Positions 46,816 to 55,601 of a stretch of DNA of 64,000 bases are shown in pieces. Numbering within the stretch: the stretch's first letter is position 1; the number at the start of each line of letters is the position of its first letter. The notes beneath the pieces are model-generated. The model worked only from the letters and a program-made list of their open reading frames with translations, was not told where the DNA came from and ran no database searches. This stretch comes from Curtobacterium sp. S6 (GTDB lineage Bacteria; Actinomycetota; Actinomycetes; Actinomycetales; Micrococcaceae): assembly GCF_000710345.2 (NCBI RefSeq), contig NZ_JHEL01000015.1:124001-188000 (forward strand), in the 5' to 3' direction. A program made the position numbers and the translations under genes.

Positions 46816-48954
46816 TCAGCCGATGCGTTCGAAGGCGCCGACGCGGTCGAGGTAACGGGTGATGCCCCCGTTGAAGAACGGCCACCCGGTGCCCAGGATC
46901 ATCGCCAAGTCGATGTCCTGGCGGTCCGGGACCACGCCTTCGTCCAGCATACGAGAGATTTCCGCGGCCAGGGCGTCCTCGACCGAGGCGCGCAGGACCT
47001 CCGGCGCCGCGGACTCGCCCCCGCCGGACACGACCTCGCTCGCCTCCGGGCTGAGGCCGCCCTGATGATTCGAAAGGGGAGAGATCTTTGCCTCGTTGAG
47101 ACGCCGGAAATTCTCGGACACGTGGAAACGGTCGCCGTGATTCGTGTGGAGGGACTCGAGCAGGTGCACCGCGATGGGCAGCCCGACGAGGTCGATCAGG
47201 GTGAAGGTGTCCATGGGCAAGCCCAGGGGCCGATAGGCTTCGGTGATGGTCTCCGCCGACGCCCCCTGGTCGAAGGCCTTTCCGGCCTCGGACAAGACAA
47301 CGCCGAGAACGCGGTTGACGATGAAGCCCGACGAGTCGCGGGCGCCGACGGCGATCTTTCCGAGGTTTTTGGCCAGCGAAAACGCGGTCGCGATGGCGGC
47401 GTCGGTGGTCGAGGCCGTGCGGACGATCTCCACGAGCGGCAGAACGGCCACGGGATTGAAGAAGTGGAAGCCGATCACCCGTTCGGGGTGGTCGAGGTGC
47501 TCGATCATCTCGCTGACCAGCAACGAGGACGTGTTGGTCGCGAGGATGCAGTCGGGGCGAACCGACTTCTCGAGGTTGGCGAACACCTCTTGCTTGACCG
47601 AGGTTTCCTCGAAGACAGCCTCGATCACGAAGTCGCAGTCGGCGAAGTCCGCGGTATCGGTGGTTCCGGACACGAGCCCGCGCAGGTGCTGGGCCTGTTC
47701 CTCGCTCAGGCGGCCCTTGGAGACATTCTTCGACAGTTCCCCCGAGATCGTCTCCAGGCCTTTGTCCACGCGTGACTGATCGACGTCGCTGATCGTCACG
47801 GGGACCTGGAGACGGGTCAGGAAGAGCAAGGCCAGCTGGGAGGCCATGAGCCCCGCGCCGACGACGCCGACCTTGTCGATGCGGGCGGGTTCGGCCTCCG
47901 GCGGCACCATGGAGGGGTGCTTGGCCCGGTGCTGGACGAGCTCGAGCATCGAGTAGACGCACGCGGCGAACTGATCTCCCCGTGCCAGGGCGTCCAAGAC
48001 CGAGATCTGCCGTTCCCGCGACTGCGTGCGCGATTCGAGGGGTCCGTGGGCGAAGACCTCGAGGGCGACCTTGCAGGCCTCGCTCGCACCGGAGGTCTTT
48101 CGCTGGACGATCTCCTCCGCCGCGCGGGCCGCCTCCTCGAAACGCCGGCGCAGTTCTCCGCCGTCCGTGCCCTCCGAGGCCCAGAGGGGCTCTTCCTGAT
48201 CGGTTTCGTTTGGCCGCTCGACGCGGGTCTGCGAGCGGAGGACCTTCTCGAACCACTCGACGGCTTCCTGCTTGGCCTCCGGGGCCTTGGCCTCCGAGTC
48301 GGTGAGCTCGTCGAGGATTCCGATCTCGCGGGCCTGGCGCGAGGTGAGGGACTTGCCATTATTCAGCGGGTTCTGGAAGATCACCTGCACCGCATTTTCC
48401 GGTCCGATCAGGCGGGGCAGCGCGAAGACGCCGGTCCAGCCGGGGATCAGGCCGAGACGGATCTCGGGGAGGCCGATGTTCTTGGTGCCGGGATGTCCGA
48501 TGCGGTAGTCGGTGGCGAGGGCGAGCTCAAGCCCTCCGCCGAGAGCGGTGCCGTTCACGCGGGCACACGTGGGCACCGGCAACGACCGGATGGACTCCAC
48601 GAAGTCGTGGCCCATAGCACCGACCGCGGTGATCGGTGTTTCGGGGTCGGCGGCCAGCGTGCTCACCAGGGTCAGGTCGACGCCGGCGGCAAAGGTCGGC
48701 GCGGTTCCCTCGATCATGATGCCGTCCACGGAGCCGTCCTCGGCGAGTTTCCGCACGTCGTCGACGGCGTTGAGGAGTTCCTGCATCGATCGCGGGCCCA
48801 GCGTTTCCGGGCGCTTGGCCGAGTCGTTGTGCAGCGTCAGCACGGCGATCCGGCTTCCCTGCGGCCCGGGCACCACCTCGCGGGAGACGCGGGTGACGAC
48901 TTCATCGTCGCAACGGTCGGTGAGGGGGGAGTAGTCGGGGTGTGAAACGGTCAT
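46816..48954 (-). CDS. fadJ: Fatty-acid oxidation multifunctional protein (enoyl-CoA hydratase/3-hydroxyacyl-CoA dehydrogenase)
   Basis: 712 aa. The N-terminal crotonase domain (about 30-250) contains GTALGGGLELALATDYRIG and LPEIRLGLIPGWTG, which carry the two catalytic glutamates. A helical linker leads to the 3-hydroxyacyl-CoA dehydrogenase domain with the NAD-binding VGAGLMASQ (about 363-371), HFFNPV (about 496-501, catalytic His) and SSGFIVNRV. The C-terminal dehydrogenase half-domains complete it. It catalyses hydration and oxidation of enoyl-CoA in beta-oxidation. The thiolase partner usually encoded alongside is absent here. GAGAGGA precedes ATG 48954, and a 17-bp palindrome covers its putative -10 box. 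Confidence 0.92.
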   Translation of the reverse strand: MTVSHPDYSPLTDRCDDEVVTRVSREVVPGPQGSRIAVLTLHNDSAKRPETLGPRSMQELLNAVDDVRKLAEDGSVDGIMIEGTAPTFAAGVDLTLVSTLAADPETPITAVGAMGHDFVESIRSLPVPTCARVNGTALGGGLELALATDYRIGHPGTKNIGLPEIRLGLIPGWTGVFALPRLIGPENAVQVIFQNPLNNGKSLTSRQAREIGILDELTDSEAKAPEAKQEAVEWFEKVLRSQTRVERPNETDQEEPLWASEGTDGGELRRRFEEAARAAEEIVQRKTSGASEACKVALEVFAHGPLESRTQSRERQISVLDALARGDQFAACVYSMLELVQHRAKHPSMVPPEAEPARIDKVGVVGAGLMASQLALLFLTRLQVPVTISDVDQSRVDKGLETISGELSKNVSKGRLSEEQAQHLRGLVSGTTDTADFADCDFVIEAVFEETSVKQEVFANLEKSVRPDCILATNTSSLLVSEMIEHLDHPERVIGFHFFNPVAVLPLVEIVRTASTTDAAIATAFSLAKNLGKIAVGARDSSGFIVNRVLGVVLSEAGKAFDQGASAETITEAYRPLGLPMDTFTLIDLVGLPIAVHLLESLHTNHGDRFHVSENFRRLNEAKISPLSNHQGGLSPEASEVVSGGGESAAPEVLRASVEDALAAEISRMLDEGVVPDRQDIDLAMILGTGWPFFNGGITRYLDRVGAFERIG

Positions 48955-48979
48955 GGTGATTCCTCTCGACGGAGTGTTT

Positions 48980-48996
48980 CAGGTACACGCTACCTG
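48980..48996. promoter_or_regulatory. Palindromic operator candidate over the fadJ promoter
   Basis: CAGGTA-CACGC-TACCTG is a perfect 6-bp inverted repeat with a 5-bp spacer, 26 bases upstream of the fadJ start. Its minus strand contains TAGCGT, a TANNNT -10 candidate, so a dimeric repressor bound here would block initiation. Confidence 0.45.
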
Positions 48997-49050
48997 TAAC
49001 GTCCATCACGAATCTACTCGGTACCGTTGGTATCGGTTCGGCGTGTCGAG

Positions 49051-50370
49051 TCAGTCGTCGGTCGCGAGGGCCTCGGCGAGAGGCCCGGCCACGATCCCGA
49101 TCTGCCAGGGGCGGGCGCCGTAATCGTTCAAGGCCTGGACCACCTCGTCCTCGCTCGGGAAGGGCAGGTCCCAGCAGAGCCGCCGGAGATGCTCGGGGGT
49201 CAGGAGGTTCTCCGTGGGAAGCGCGTACCGTTCGGCGAGGTCCGCCATGACCTCCTTCGCGATCCGTAGCGACTCGGCGGAATCGGGGCGCTTGTGGTCC
49301 CACGCCTTGATCGGCGGGGGAGTCGTGCTGGGAACGCTGTAGGGGACCGGATCGTCTTCATGGGCCGCCTGCCGGATGGCGCGGACCCAACGGACGGACT
49401 CGCGTTTGATGAGTTTGGCGTGGAATCCGGGGATGCGCTGCAGCTGCGGGACCGTGGAGGGCATCGCCTTGGCGGCGGCGATCAGGGCCGAATCGGGCAG
49501 GAGCCTTTTGGGTGCGAGGTCCTTATTCTGGGCCAGGATGTCGCGTTCGTACCAGAGGTTTCTCAGCGCCGTGAGCTGACGGGCGGACCGGACCTGCCGG
49601 ATTCCCTTGGTCTTGCGCCACGGATCCGGCTTGGGCGCCGGCTCGGGCGCGTTGCAGATCGCGTCGAATTCTTCCAGGGCCCACTCGAGTTTCCCCTGCT
49701 CCCGCAGCTCATCCGAGACCGCATCACGCAGGTCGACGAGGAGCTCGACGTCGAGCGCCGCATAGATCAGCCACGGGGCAGGCAGCGGACGGGTCGACCA
49801 GTCGGCGGCCGAATGCTCCTTGGCGAGGGAATATCCGAGCAGTTCCTCGGTCATGGCACCCAGGCCCACGCGCGGCAATCCGGCGATCCGGCCGGCCAGT
49901 TCGGTGTCGAAGAGTTTGGTCGGACGCATCCCGACCATGCGGAGGCTGGGAAGGTCCTGGGTGCTCGCGTGGATGATCCACTCGGCATCCCCGAGGGCAT
50001 CGTTGATGATCCCGAGGTCGTCGAAGGCCTCGGGGTCGATCAGCACGATGGGCGACTCGCCGCGTTTGATCTGCACCAGAAACGGACGCTGACCGTAGCG
50101 AATCCCCGAGGCCCGTTCGGTATCGATCGCCGCGGGCCCGTCGTACGAGCGAAGGGTCGCCGCGGCCGACTCCAATTCCGGCAGGGTGTCGATGACCGGA
50201 GGGACGCCGCCGGCCGGTTCGTTCAGGGGGACCGACGGCGGGATGACGAGCTCAGGGCTGAGACCCAGATCTTCCGGATCGATACTCTGCTCTTCGAGCT
50301 CGTCGGCGCTCAACCCTTCCCCGTAGGCCTGCTGGTCCCCGACGTCGATGTTGGCCGTATCCTTTGTCAT
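49051..50370 (-). CDS. rnd: RNase D-like 3'-5' exonuclease with HRDC domain
   Basis: 439 aa. After a 55-residue acidic leader, the DEDD exonuclease domain (about 58-240) has motif I AIDTERASG (D83, E85), motif II in HASTQDLPSL (Asp near 148) and motif III YAALDVELL (Asp near 217). An HRDC nucleic-acid-binding domain follows (about 260-340), then an extra C-terminal domain with LPTENLLTPEHLRRLCWD, typical of actinobacterial orthologues. The likely role is trimming of stable RNAs. It lies 137 bases downstream of DUF3000 on the same strand; a TAGACT at 50459-50464 (minus) could give it its own promoter. Confidence 0.92.
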   Translation of the reverse strand: MTKDTANIDVGDQQAYGEGLSADELEEQSIDPEDLGLSPELVIPPSVPLNEPAGGVPPVIDTLPELESAAATLRSYDGPAAIDTERASGIRYGQRPFLVQIKRGESPIVLIDPEAFDDLGIINDALGDAEWIIHASTQDLPSLRMVGMRPTKLFDTELAGRIAGLPRVGLGAMTEELLGYSLAKEHSAADWSTRPLPAPWLIYAALDVELLVDLRDAVSDELREQGKLEWALEEFDAICNAPEPAPKPDPWRKTKGIRQVRSARQLTALRNLWYERDILAQNKDLAPKRLLPDSALIAAAKAMPSTVPQLQRIPGFHAKLIKRESVRWVRAIRQAAHEDDPVPYSVPSTTPPPIKAWDHKRPDSAESLRIAKEVMADLAERYALPTENLLTPEHLRRLCWDLPFPSEDEVVQALNDYGARPWQIGIVAGPLAEALATDD

Positions 50371-50507
50371 GGCTCAATCACGGGCCGGTCGTCCATCCTT
50401 CGTGCTGGTGCGGGGCCTGGAGTCCCTCGGGTCTTTGTCCTCGTCATACGTGCTCATCCAGTCTAGTTCACGGCCGCGCTGCGGCCTGGGGGCTCCCCGG
50501 GACGAGG

Positions 50508-51092
50508 CTAGATGCCGCTTCCGGGAAACCGGGCGACGTCATCGGGTAGGGGCGGTAGGCCGGCGTAGGTGCAGACCATATCCGACCACGCCTCCAGGTG
50601 TCGCCGCATATCCGGCCCGGTGGGGGTCCACGAGGCGCGGAGCTCAATCTCGTTGCGTTCGCCGTTCTCCGCGAGGACGCCGAAACCCTGGGAGAACGCC
50701 CGGGTGGCGGTTCCGCCCGCATTCTTGCGGAGGGCACCCTTGGAATCGAGGGATTCCACGAGCCAGTCCCAGGCCACCGAGGACAGCAATTCTTCGGCCG
50801 CGACATCGGGCTCGATGGCCGCCCTGATGTAACTGACGACGCGAAAGCAGCCGTCCCAGGCCTCGGGGGACCGGGGGTCGTAGAGCAGAATGAACCGGCC
50901 CAGAGCCAATTCTTGGTCCGGGGAATCGGGATCCGCTACCCCGGCCCCGAGGCCAACCCCGAACGGGGCGAGGTGCTTGGGCGTGTCGATGGTCGACAAC
51001 GTCAGCTCGGGCTGGAAACGGGCACGACGCAACGAATCGAGGGCCTCCTGAAACGGGGCCGGAGTCTGAACGTCATCCTGTCGCGTCGTCAC
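50508..51092 (-). CDS. DUF3000 domain-containing protein
   Basis: 194 aa soluble protein of an actinobacterial family of unknown function that usually precedes the RNase D-like gene. Conserved parts include FQEALDSLRRARFQPELTL near the N-terminus, LALGRFILLYDPRSPEAWDG (about 62-81) and the C-terminal DMRRHLEAWSDMVCTYAGLP (about 160-179). No cofactor motif, membrane helix or signal peptide is evident. The GTG at 51092 has no Shine-Dalgarno sequence but a TAGCCT box 6 nt upstream, so a leaderless transcript is likely. The neighbourhood suggests an RNA-metabolism context, which is inference only. Confidence 0.9.
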   Translation of the reverse strand: MTTRQDDVQTPAPFQEALDSLRRARFQPELTLSTIDTPKHLAPFGVGLGAGVADPDSPDQELALGRFILLYDPRSPEAWDGCFRVVSYIRAAIEPDVAAEELLSSVAWDWLVESLDSKGALRKNAGGTATRAFSQGFGVLAENGERNEIELRASWTPTGPDMRRHLEAWSDMVCTYAGLPPLPDDVARFPGSGI

Positions 51093-51098
51093 GATGCC

Positions 51099-51104
51099 AG
51101 GCTA
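51099..51104 (-). promoter_or_regulatory. Putative -10 box for a leaderless DUF3000 transcript
   Basis: TAGCCT on the minus strand, exactly 6 nt before the GTG start at 51092; there is no Shine-Dalgarno sequence between. Confidence 0.5.
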
Positions 51105-51173
51105 CGGTGAGCCGCCGGAAGCATCCGTCAGGCACGCCGTCGGCCCACGTCTTGGAGCAATCGTTAACCAGTA

Positions 51174-51641
51174 CTACGAATTCGCGGGGGTGAACTTCAG
51201 GGAGACCGAATTCATGCAGTACCGAAGATCCGTCGGCGTGCCGAAGCCCTCGCCCTGGAAGACGTGCCCCATGTGCGAGTGGCACCTCGCGCACTGCACC
51301 TCGATGCGCTCCATGCCCATCGTGGTGTCCTTGATGTACCGGACGCGGTCCTCCGCGAGCGGTGCGAAGAAGGAGGGCCACCCGCACTGGGCGTCGAATT
51401 TGGTGTCGGCGGCGAACAGCTCCGCACCGCAGGCGCGACACGAGTAGGTTCCGGGGGAGTCTTCGTCCCAGTACTCGCCGGTGAAGGGGCGCTCGGTGCC
51501 CGCCTGACGCAGGACCGCATATTCCTCGGGGCTCAGCACCTGTTGCCATTCGACCTCGGTGCGTTGGCTCGCGGTCCCGGAATCGTTTCCGTCTGCTCCC
51601 AGAGCCGAATTCTTGAATGGATTCTTGTCAGTCATCGACAT
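51174..51641 (-). CDS. msrB: Peptide-methionine (R)-S-oxide reductase MsrB
   Basis: 155 aa zinc-type MsrB that repairs methionine R-sulfoxide in proteins. Structural zinc cysteines are C68/C71 (CRAC) and C117/C120 (CARC). The catalytic cysteine is C142 in RYCMNSVSLKF. The signature GEYWDEDSPGTYSC and GWPSFF with C86 are family-typical. An N-terminal extension of about 25 polar residues precedes the domain. The start is ATG 51641, or the second ATG two codons later; either overlaps the end of the upstream unknown gene (stop at 51628) by up to 14 bases, so the pair is cotranscribed and coupled. Confidence 0.95.
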   Translation of the reverse strand: MSMTDKNPFKNSALGADGNDSGTASQRTEVEWQQVLSPEEYAVLRQAGTERPFTGEYWDEDSPGTYSCRACGAELFAADTKFDAQCGWPSFFAPLAEDRVRYIKDTTMGMERIEVQCARCHSHMGHVFQGEGFGTPTDLRYCMNSVSLKFTPANS

Positions 51642-52116
51642 GTCCCGTGCCCCAGTAGAGGTGCAGCACCGGCACCCCCAGGGTCCTTTCCGCCTCGTTC
51701 GACCAGTGAATATTCAACGTGTCCTCCACGGGGTGAGGCTCGGTGATGATCAGTACCTGATCGATACCGTTGGCGACCTCTTCTCGCATGGCGGCCAAGG
51801 GGTCCCCCTGAGCCACCCGTCCGCGGGCATCGAAGCCGGCATCGCTGAGAACCGTCAACGACCCCTCGAGGATCTCGCGGGCATCGGATTCCAACGTCGC
51901 CGGGCCCTTTTCCGCGTGAGAGACAACGTGCAGTGCTTCCTCAAAGTCCAACAGCGCGAGCTGGTCCAAAAATTCCAGCCACAGGTGTTTGGGTAGGGCC
52001 GTCGGCACAAGGACACGTACCTCGTCGCCGTCCTCGTCACGCGGGGCCACGATATTGATGTTCTCGATCTCCGTCGGTCCGAGAGTAGCCTCGGTCACCA
52101 CCAGCAATTTGCTCAT
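51628..52116 (-). CDS. Conserved hypothetical protein upstream of msrB
   Basis: 162 aa that I cannot name. It begins with a short hydrophobic strand (SKLLVVTEATLG), followed by RVLVPTALPKHLWLEFLDQL and, near the C-terminus, QVLIITEPHPVEDTLNIHWSN and PVLHLYWGTG. The alternating strands and helices and absence of membrane segments suggest a Rossmann-like or universal-stress-like fold, which is only an impression. It has a single function-neutral neighbour, msrB, with which it overlaps, hinting at an oxidative-stress context. TAGAAT lies 6 nt before the ATG, with no Shine-Dalgarno sequence, so translation is probably leaderless. Confidence 0.8.
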   Translation of the reverse strand: MSKLLVVTEATLGPTEIENINIVAPRDEDGDEVRVLVPTALPKHLWLEFLDQLALLDFEEALHVVSHAEKGPATLESDAREILEGSLTVLSDAGFDARGRVAQGDPLAAMREEVANGIDQVLIITEPHPVEDTLNIHWSNEAERTLGVPVLHLYWGTGHVDD

Positions 52117-52122
52117 GGTCGG

Positions 52123-52128
52123 ATTCTA
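52123..52128 (-). promoter_or_regulatory. Putative -10 box for a leaderless transcript of the msrB operon
   Basis: TAGAAT on the minus strand, 6 nt before the ATG at 52116. It is the closest to the TATAAT consensus of the leaderless-type boxes in this window. Confidence 0.55.
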
Positions 52129-52218
52129 CGCGTGACGCGCCCCGAATGACCTAGTTTTCTGCGGATCGGTCAGCGAGGATGATGGGGAGACGAATGGGCT
52201 GAGAAAGGGCGGTACCTG

Positions 52219-53574
52219 GTGGCGTCGAAGGAGTCTGCGGTCGGTGGGGGTGCCCGCCGATCCTCCGTGTGGGGCCATATTCCCGGAGTGTCTCCGGAGG
52301 CTCGGAGGCCTTGGCTGTCTGGCCTGCGCACCGGCATCGTGGCCGGCGCGTCCGTGACGGGCCTGACCGTCGGGGCGGTCGCGGCCGTGGCGGGGTTCTA
52401 CGCCCGCACCATCGTCACGCCGCCGAAGCAGGGGAACGAATCGCTGCGGATCCTCGGCGTCGGCTACGAGACCGCGGAGCCGACCGAGACCGACGTCCCC
52501 ACCACCGTGACCTTGCCCGCCAACGACGAAACCTTGGTCTCCGGCAAATACATGCTCTTCTTCGACGGTGGTCGGGGATACGCCGTGGTCGGAGACGTGG
52601 TGGCGTATTCGCCCCGCCTTGAGACCGTGACGCGGCGCGTGGTCGAGGTCCACGAGGGAGACCTCAGGGAGGCCAAGCGCGGCCGTTGGTCCGGGGCCAT
52701 CTTCGATGATCCGGCGGACGCGGGCTACGACTACCAGGACGTCATCCTGGAGCTGCCGGTCGGGGACGCCCCGGCGTGGGTGGTTCCGGGGCCCCAATCC
52801 TCGACGTGCCGGACGTGGGCCGTGATGGTCCACGGCCGCGGCGCCGCCCGGCAGGAGACCCTTCGCTCCCTCGAATCGACGCAGGCCCTGGGGATGACGA
52901 GCATCCACGTGGCCTATCGGAACGATCGGGACGCGCCGCCCTCCGAGGACGGACGGTACGGGCTGGGCTTCACCGAATGGGAAGACGTGGAGGTCGCGAT
53001 CCGTTACGCCCTGGACCACGGGGCGCACGACGTCGTCCTCTTTGGTTGGTCGATGGGCGGGGCGATCGCGTTGCAAGCGGCCGACAAGTCCCAGTACCAG
53101 CACCTCATCAGGGCGCTCGTGCTGGACGGCCCGGTGGTCGACTGGTTCGAGCTGATTCGGTATCACTCCCGCCTGCAGCGCCTCCCATTGAGGCTGGGAC
53201 AGCTCGTCTCCGATCTGCTCGCGGAACCGCGGGCGGCCATGATGACCGGGCTGGGAGCCCCCATTCTGCTCTCGGATTTGGACTGGCTGTCTCGCAGCGA
53301 CGAACTGCTGACGCCGACCCTGATCCTGCACTCCGTGGACGACGAATTCGTTCCGGTAAACACCTCCGTGGAGCTCGCCGCCCGGAATAAGCTCGTGGAT
53401 CTCGTGCCCTTCCACAAGGCCCGACACACGAAGGAATGGAACGTGGACCCCGAGCGGTGGCACACATCCGTCACGGAGTGGCTCCCTGACCACCTCTCCT
53501 ACCGGACCGAGCAACCGGCGCTTCCGGAAGGTGATTCCCCCCTCGACGTCTCGCGGCGGCAGGCCGACTACTGA
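52219..53574 (+). CDS. Membrane-anchored alpha/beta hydrolase
   Basis: 451 aa. A transmembrane or signal-anchor helix lies at about 38-62. Residues 65-190 form an N-terminal beta-rich region, and the alpha/beta hydrolase fold follows. The nucleophile elbow is GWSMGG with S278; the acid is D374 or D375 (HSVDDEFVP) and the base H403 (ARHTKEWN), so the triad is complete. VMVHGRGAARQ (about 202-212) gives the oxyanion-hole strand. The substrate (ester or peptide) is unknown. GTG 52219 follows an AAAGGGCGG stretch. It is divergent from the msrB operon and stands alone. Confidence 0.9.
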   Translation: MASKESAVGGGARRSSVWGHIPGVSPEARRPWLSGLRTGIVAGASVTGLTVGAVAAVAGFYARTIVTPPKQGNESLRILGVGYETAEPTETDVPTTVTLPANDETLVSGKYMLFFDGGRGYAVVGDVVAYSPRLETVTRRVVEVHEGDLREAKRGRWSGAIFDDPADAGYDYQDVILELPVGDAPAWVVPGPQSSTCRTWAVMVHGRGAARQETLRSLESTQALGMTSIHVAYRNDRDAPPSEDGRYGLGFTEWEDVEVAIRYALDHGAHDVVLFGWSMGGAIALQAADKSQYQHLIRALVLDGPVVDWFELIRYHSRLQRLPLRLGQLVSDLLAEPRAAMMTGLGAPILLSDLDWLSRSDELLTPTLILHSVDDEFVPVNTSVELAARNKLVDLVPFHKARHTKEWNVDPERWHTSVTEWLPDHLSYRTEQPALPEGDSPLDVSRRQADY

Positions 53575-53774
53575 TCGGCCCCTCGTCCTGAGGCCGGCCA
53601 GACCGCACGAGCGCCCTGGCCGGACCGCCGCGGGTGCCCAGGCGCGGCATTGCACGCGGGTGTAGCGAAGAGACTACACTCGCTATGGGTCGCCGATCCC
53701 GGTGACGTCCCGCGTGACGTCTCGGTCAGGTCGGCCGCGACCCGCGAGCGAGACATTCTTGTCGAAGGAGTACG

Positions 53775-54830
53775 GTGCCCCAAGCCCCCATCCGTCTGGT
53801 TGATCGTCGTCCCAACGTCTCCGCCGAGGAGCTTCTCGAGGGATTCACACCCTCCGAACGCTTCGGCGAAGTCTCTTTCGACACCTACATTCCCGATCCG
53901 AATCAGCCGTCACAGGCGCACGCCGTCGAGGCACTCCGGGATTTTTCCCAGACCGTGGGAGGTTCCGGGAAATCCGGGTTCTTCTCGAAGCTCTTCGGTA
54001 AGGGAGCCAAGGATAGCTCGACCTCCGGAATTTATTTGGACGGCGGCTTCGGCGTCGGAAAGACGCACCTGCTGGCCTCGCTGTTCCACGCGGTTCCCGG
54101 GCCCAAGGCCTTCGGAACCTTCGTGGAATACACCAACCTCGTGGGCGCGCTGACCTTCCGCAAGACGGTCGAGGCGTTGTCCTCCTACCAGCTGGTCTGC
54201 ATCGACGAATTCGAACTCGACGATCCGGGCGATACCGTGTTGATGTCCCGGCTGATGCGAGAGTTGTCCGATGCCGGCGTCAAACTGGCCGCGACCTCCA
54301 ATACGCTTCCCGGTTCGTTGGGCGAGGGGCGATTCGCCGCGGCCGACTTCAAGCGTGAGATCCAGGTGCTGGCCGATCAGTTCGAGGTCATCCGAGTGGA
54401 CGGGGAGGACTACCGGCATCGTGGACTGCCGGATGCGCCGCAACCGATCTCGGACGCGGAGTTCGACGCCGCCCTGGGGCATCGTTTCGGGTCCTCCTCC
54501 GCGGTGGCTGTCGACGACTTCGACCAGTTGATCGAGCACCTGTCCCGAGTCCACCCGAGCCGCTACCGACAGCTCGTCGCCGGGCTGGACGGCATCGCCT
54601 GGCGTAACGTCTCGACGATCACCTCACAGGCCGTGGCCCTCAGGTTCGTCGTCCTGGCGGACCGCCTCTACGATCGCGACCTGCCGATCATCTCCTCGGG
54701 GGTGCCCTTCGATCGGGTGTTCACCGAAGAGATGATGGCGGGCGGATACCAGAAGAAGTACTACCGCGCGGTGTCCCGACTGACCGCGCTGGCACGCGAG
54801 GGCCTGCTCGAGGAGTCGAACCCGAAGTAG
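53775..54830 (+). CDS. zapE: ZapE/AFG1-like ATPase
   Basis: 351 aa P-loop ATPase of the ZapE (AFG1) family, which in proteobacteria destabilises FtsZ rings and in mitochondria helps protein quality control. Walker A is GGFGVGKTH (90-98), Walker B LVCIDEFELD (140-149), sensor-like ATSNTLP follows, and the C-terminal region contains the family RFVVLADRLYDRDLPI. A 30-residue insert at 60-85 precedes Walker A. GTG 53775 has AAGGAG upstream. TTGCAC (53650-53655) and TACACT (53675-53680) with a long 19-bp spacer may be its promoter. Confidence 0.93.
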   Translation: MPQAPIRLVDRRPNVSAEELLEGFTPSERFGEVSFDTYIPDPNQPSQAHAVEALRDFSQTVGGSGKSGFFSKLFGKGAKDSSTSGIYLDGGFGVGKTHLLASLFHAVPGPKAFGTFVEYTNLVGALTFRKTVEALSSYQLVCIDEFELDDPGDTVLMSRLMRELSDAGVKLAATSNTLPGSLGEGRFAAADFKREIQVLADQFEVIRVDGEDYRHRGLPDAPQPISDAEFDAALGHRFGSSSAVAVDDFDQLIEHLSRVHPSRYRQLVAGLDGIAWRNVSTITSQAVALRFVVLADRLYDRDLPIISSGVPFDRVFTEEMMAGGYQKKYYRAVSRLTALAREGLLEESNPK

Positions 54831-54860
54831 CCCCTCCGTCCCAGAGAAAGGTTCCGTCCG

Positions 54861-55601
54861 ATGCTGTGGTGGATTCTTCCCGCCGTCGTGATCGGAACCG
54901 TTCTGCAAAGGATTTCCGGCACGGGGGTTGGCCTCGTGGTGGCCCCCGTGTTCACCATCATTCTTGGGGGATCCAACGGGGTCTTCCTCACGAATGCCAC
55001 CACGGCGATGTCCGGGGCGTTGCTTACCTGCGCCCTGTGGCGTGCCGTGAATTGGAGACAGTGGGCACTGCTGTGCGGCTCCGCCGTGATCGGCACCGTG
55101 CCTGGAGCCCTGATCGTGAGATACACCCCCGGTTCCGTCCTGCAGATCGTCGTGGGGGTGGTCGTCGCCGGTGCCATGGTCGTGACGCTGGCCGGCAGGC
55201 GCACCCGTGAGCTCACGGGACGGCCCGTGACGGTGGCCTCGGGCGCCGCGGGAGGCCTGCTCAATGTCACGGCCGGCGTCGCGGGCCCGGCGATGGTCAT
55301 CTATTCGCGGGTGACCTCGTGGAAACAGACCGAATACGCCGCGACCATGCAACCGGTCTTCATGACCCTCGGATTGATGTCTCTGGCGGCCAAGATGGCC
55401 GTGGGCGCCGTGGACGGGGCGACGACGCCGCCGTGGTGGCTCCTGGTTGGCGTGGCGCTCGGCGTCGTGGCTGGCCTGGCCCTGGGACGCCTTCTGGTGA
55501 GGCGGGTGTCCTCCGGATCGGCAAGGACCCTCGCCCTGGTCCTGGCCGGCGCGGGCGCCGTGATGGCGATCGTGAAGGGCCTGGTGGGCCTGCTCAGTTA
55601 A
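54861..55601 (+). CDS. TauE/SafE (TSUP) family permease
   Basis: 246 aa, nearly all hydrophobic, with seven or eight membrane helices and the internal repeat of the TSUP family: GLVVAPVFTIILGGSNGVFLTN in the first half and GAAGGLLNVTAGVAGPAMVIY in the second. Members export or import small organic or sulfur anions (sulfite, sulfoacetate, taurine degradation products). The substrate cannot be told from sequence. The ATG at 54861 follows AGAAAGG. It begins 30 bases after zapE and is probably cotranscribed with it. The tRNA genes beyond it face the opposite way. Confidence 0.9.
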   Translation: MLWWILPAVVIGTVLQRISGTGVGLVVAPVFTIILGGSNGVFLTNATTAMSGALLTCALWRAVNWRQWALLCGSAVIGTVPGALIVRYTPGSVLQIVVGVVVAGAMVVTLAGRRTRELTGRPVTVASGAAGGLLNVTAGVAGPAMVIYSRVTSWKQTEYAATMQPVFMTLGLMSLAAKMAVGAVDGATTPPWWLLVGVALGVVAGLALGRLLVRRVSSGSARTLALVLAGAGAVMAIVKGLVGLLS

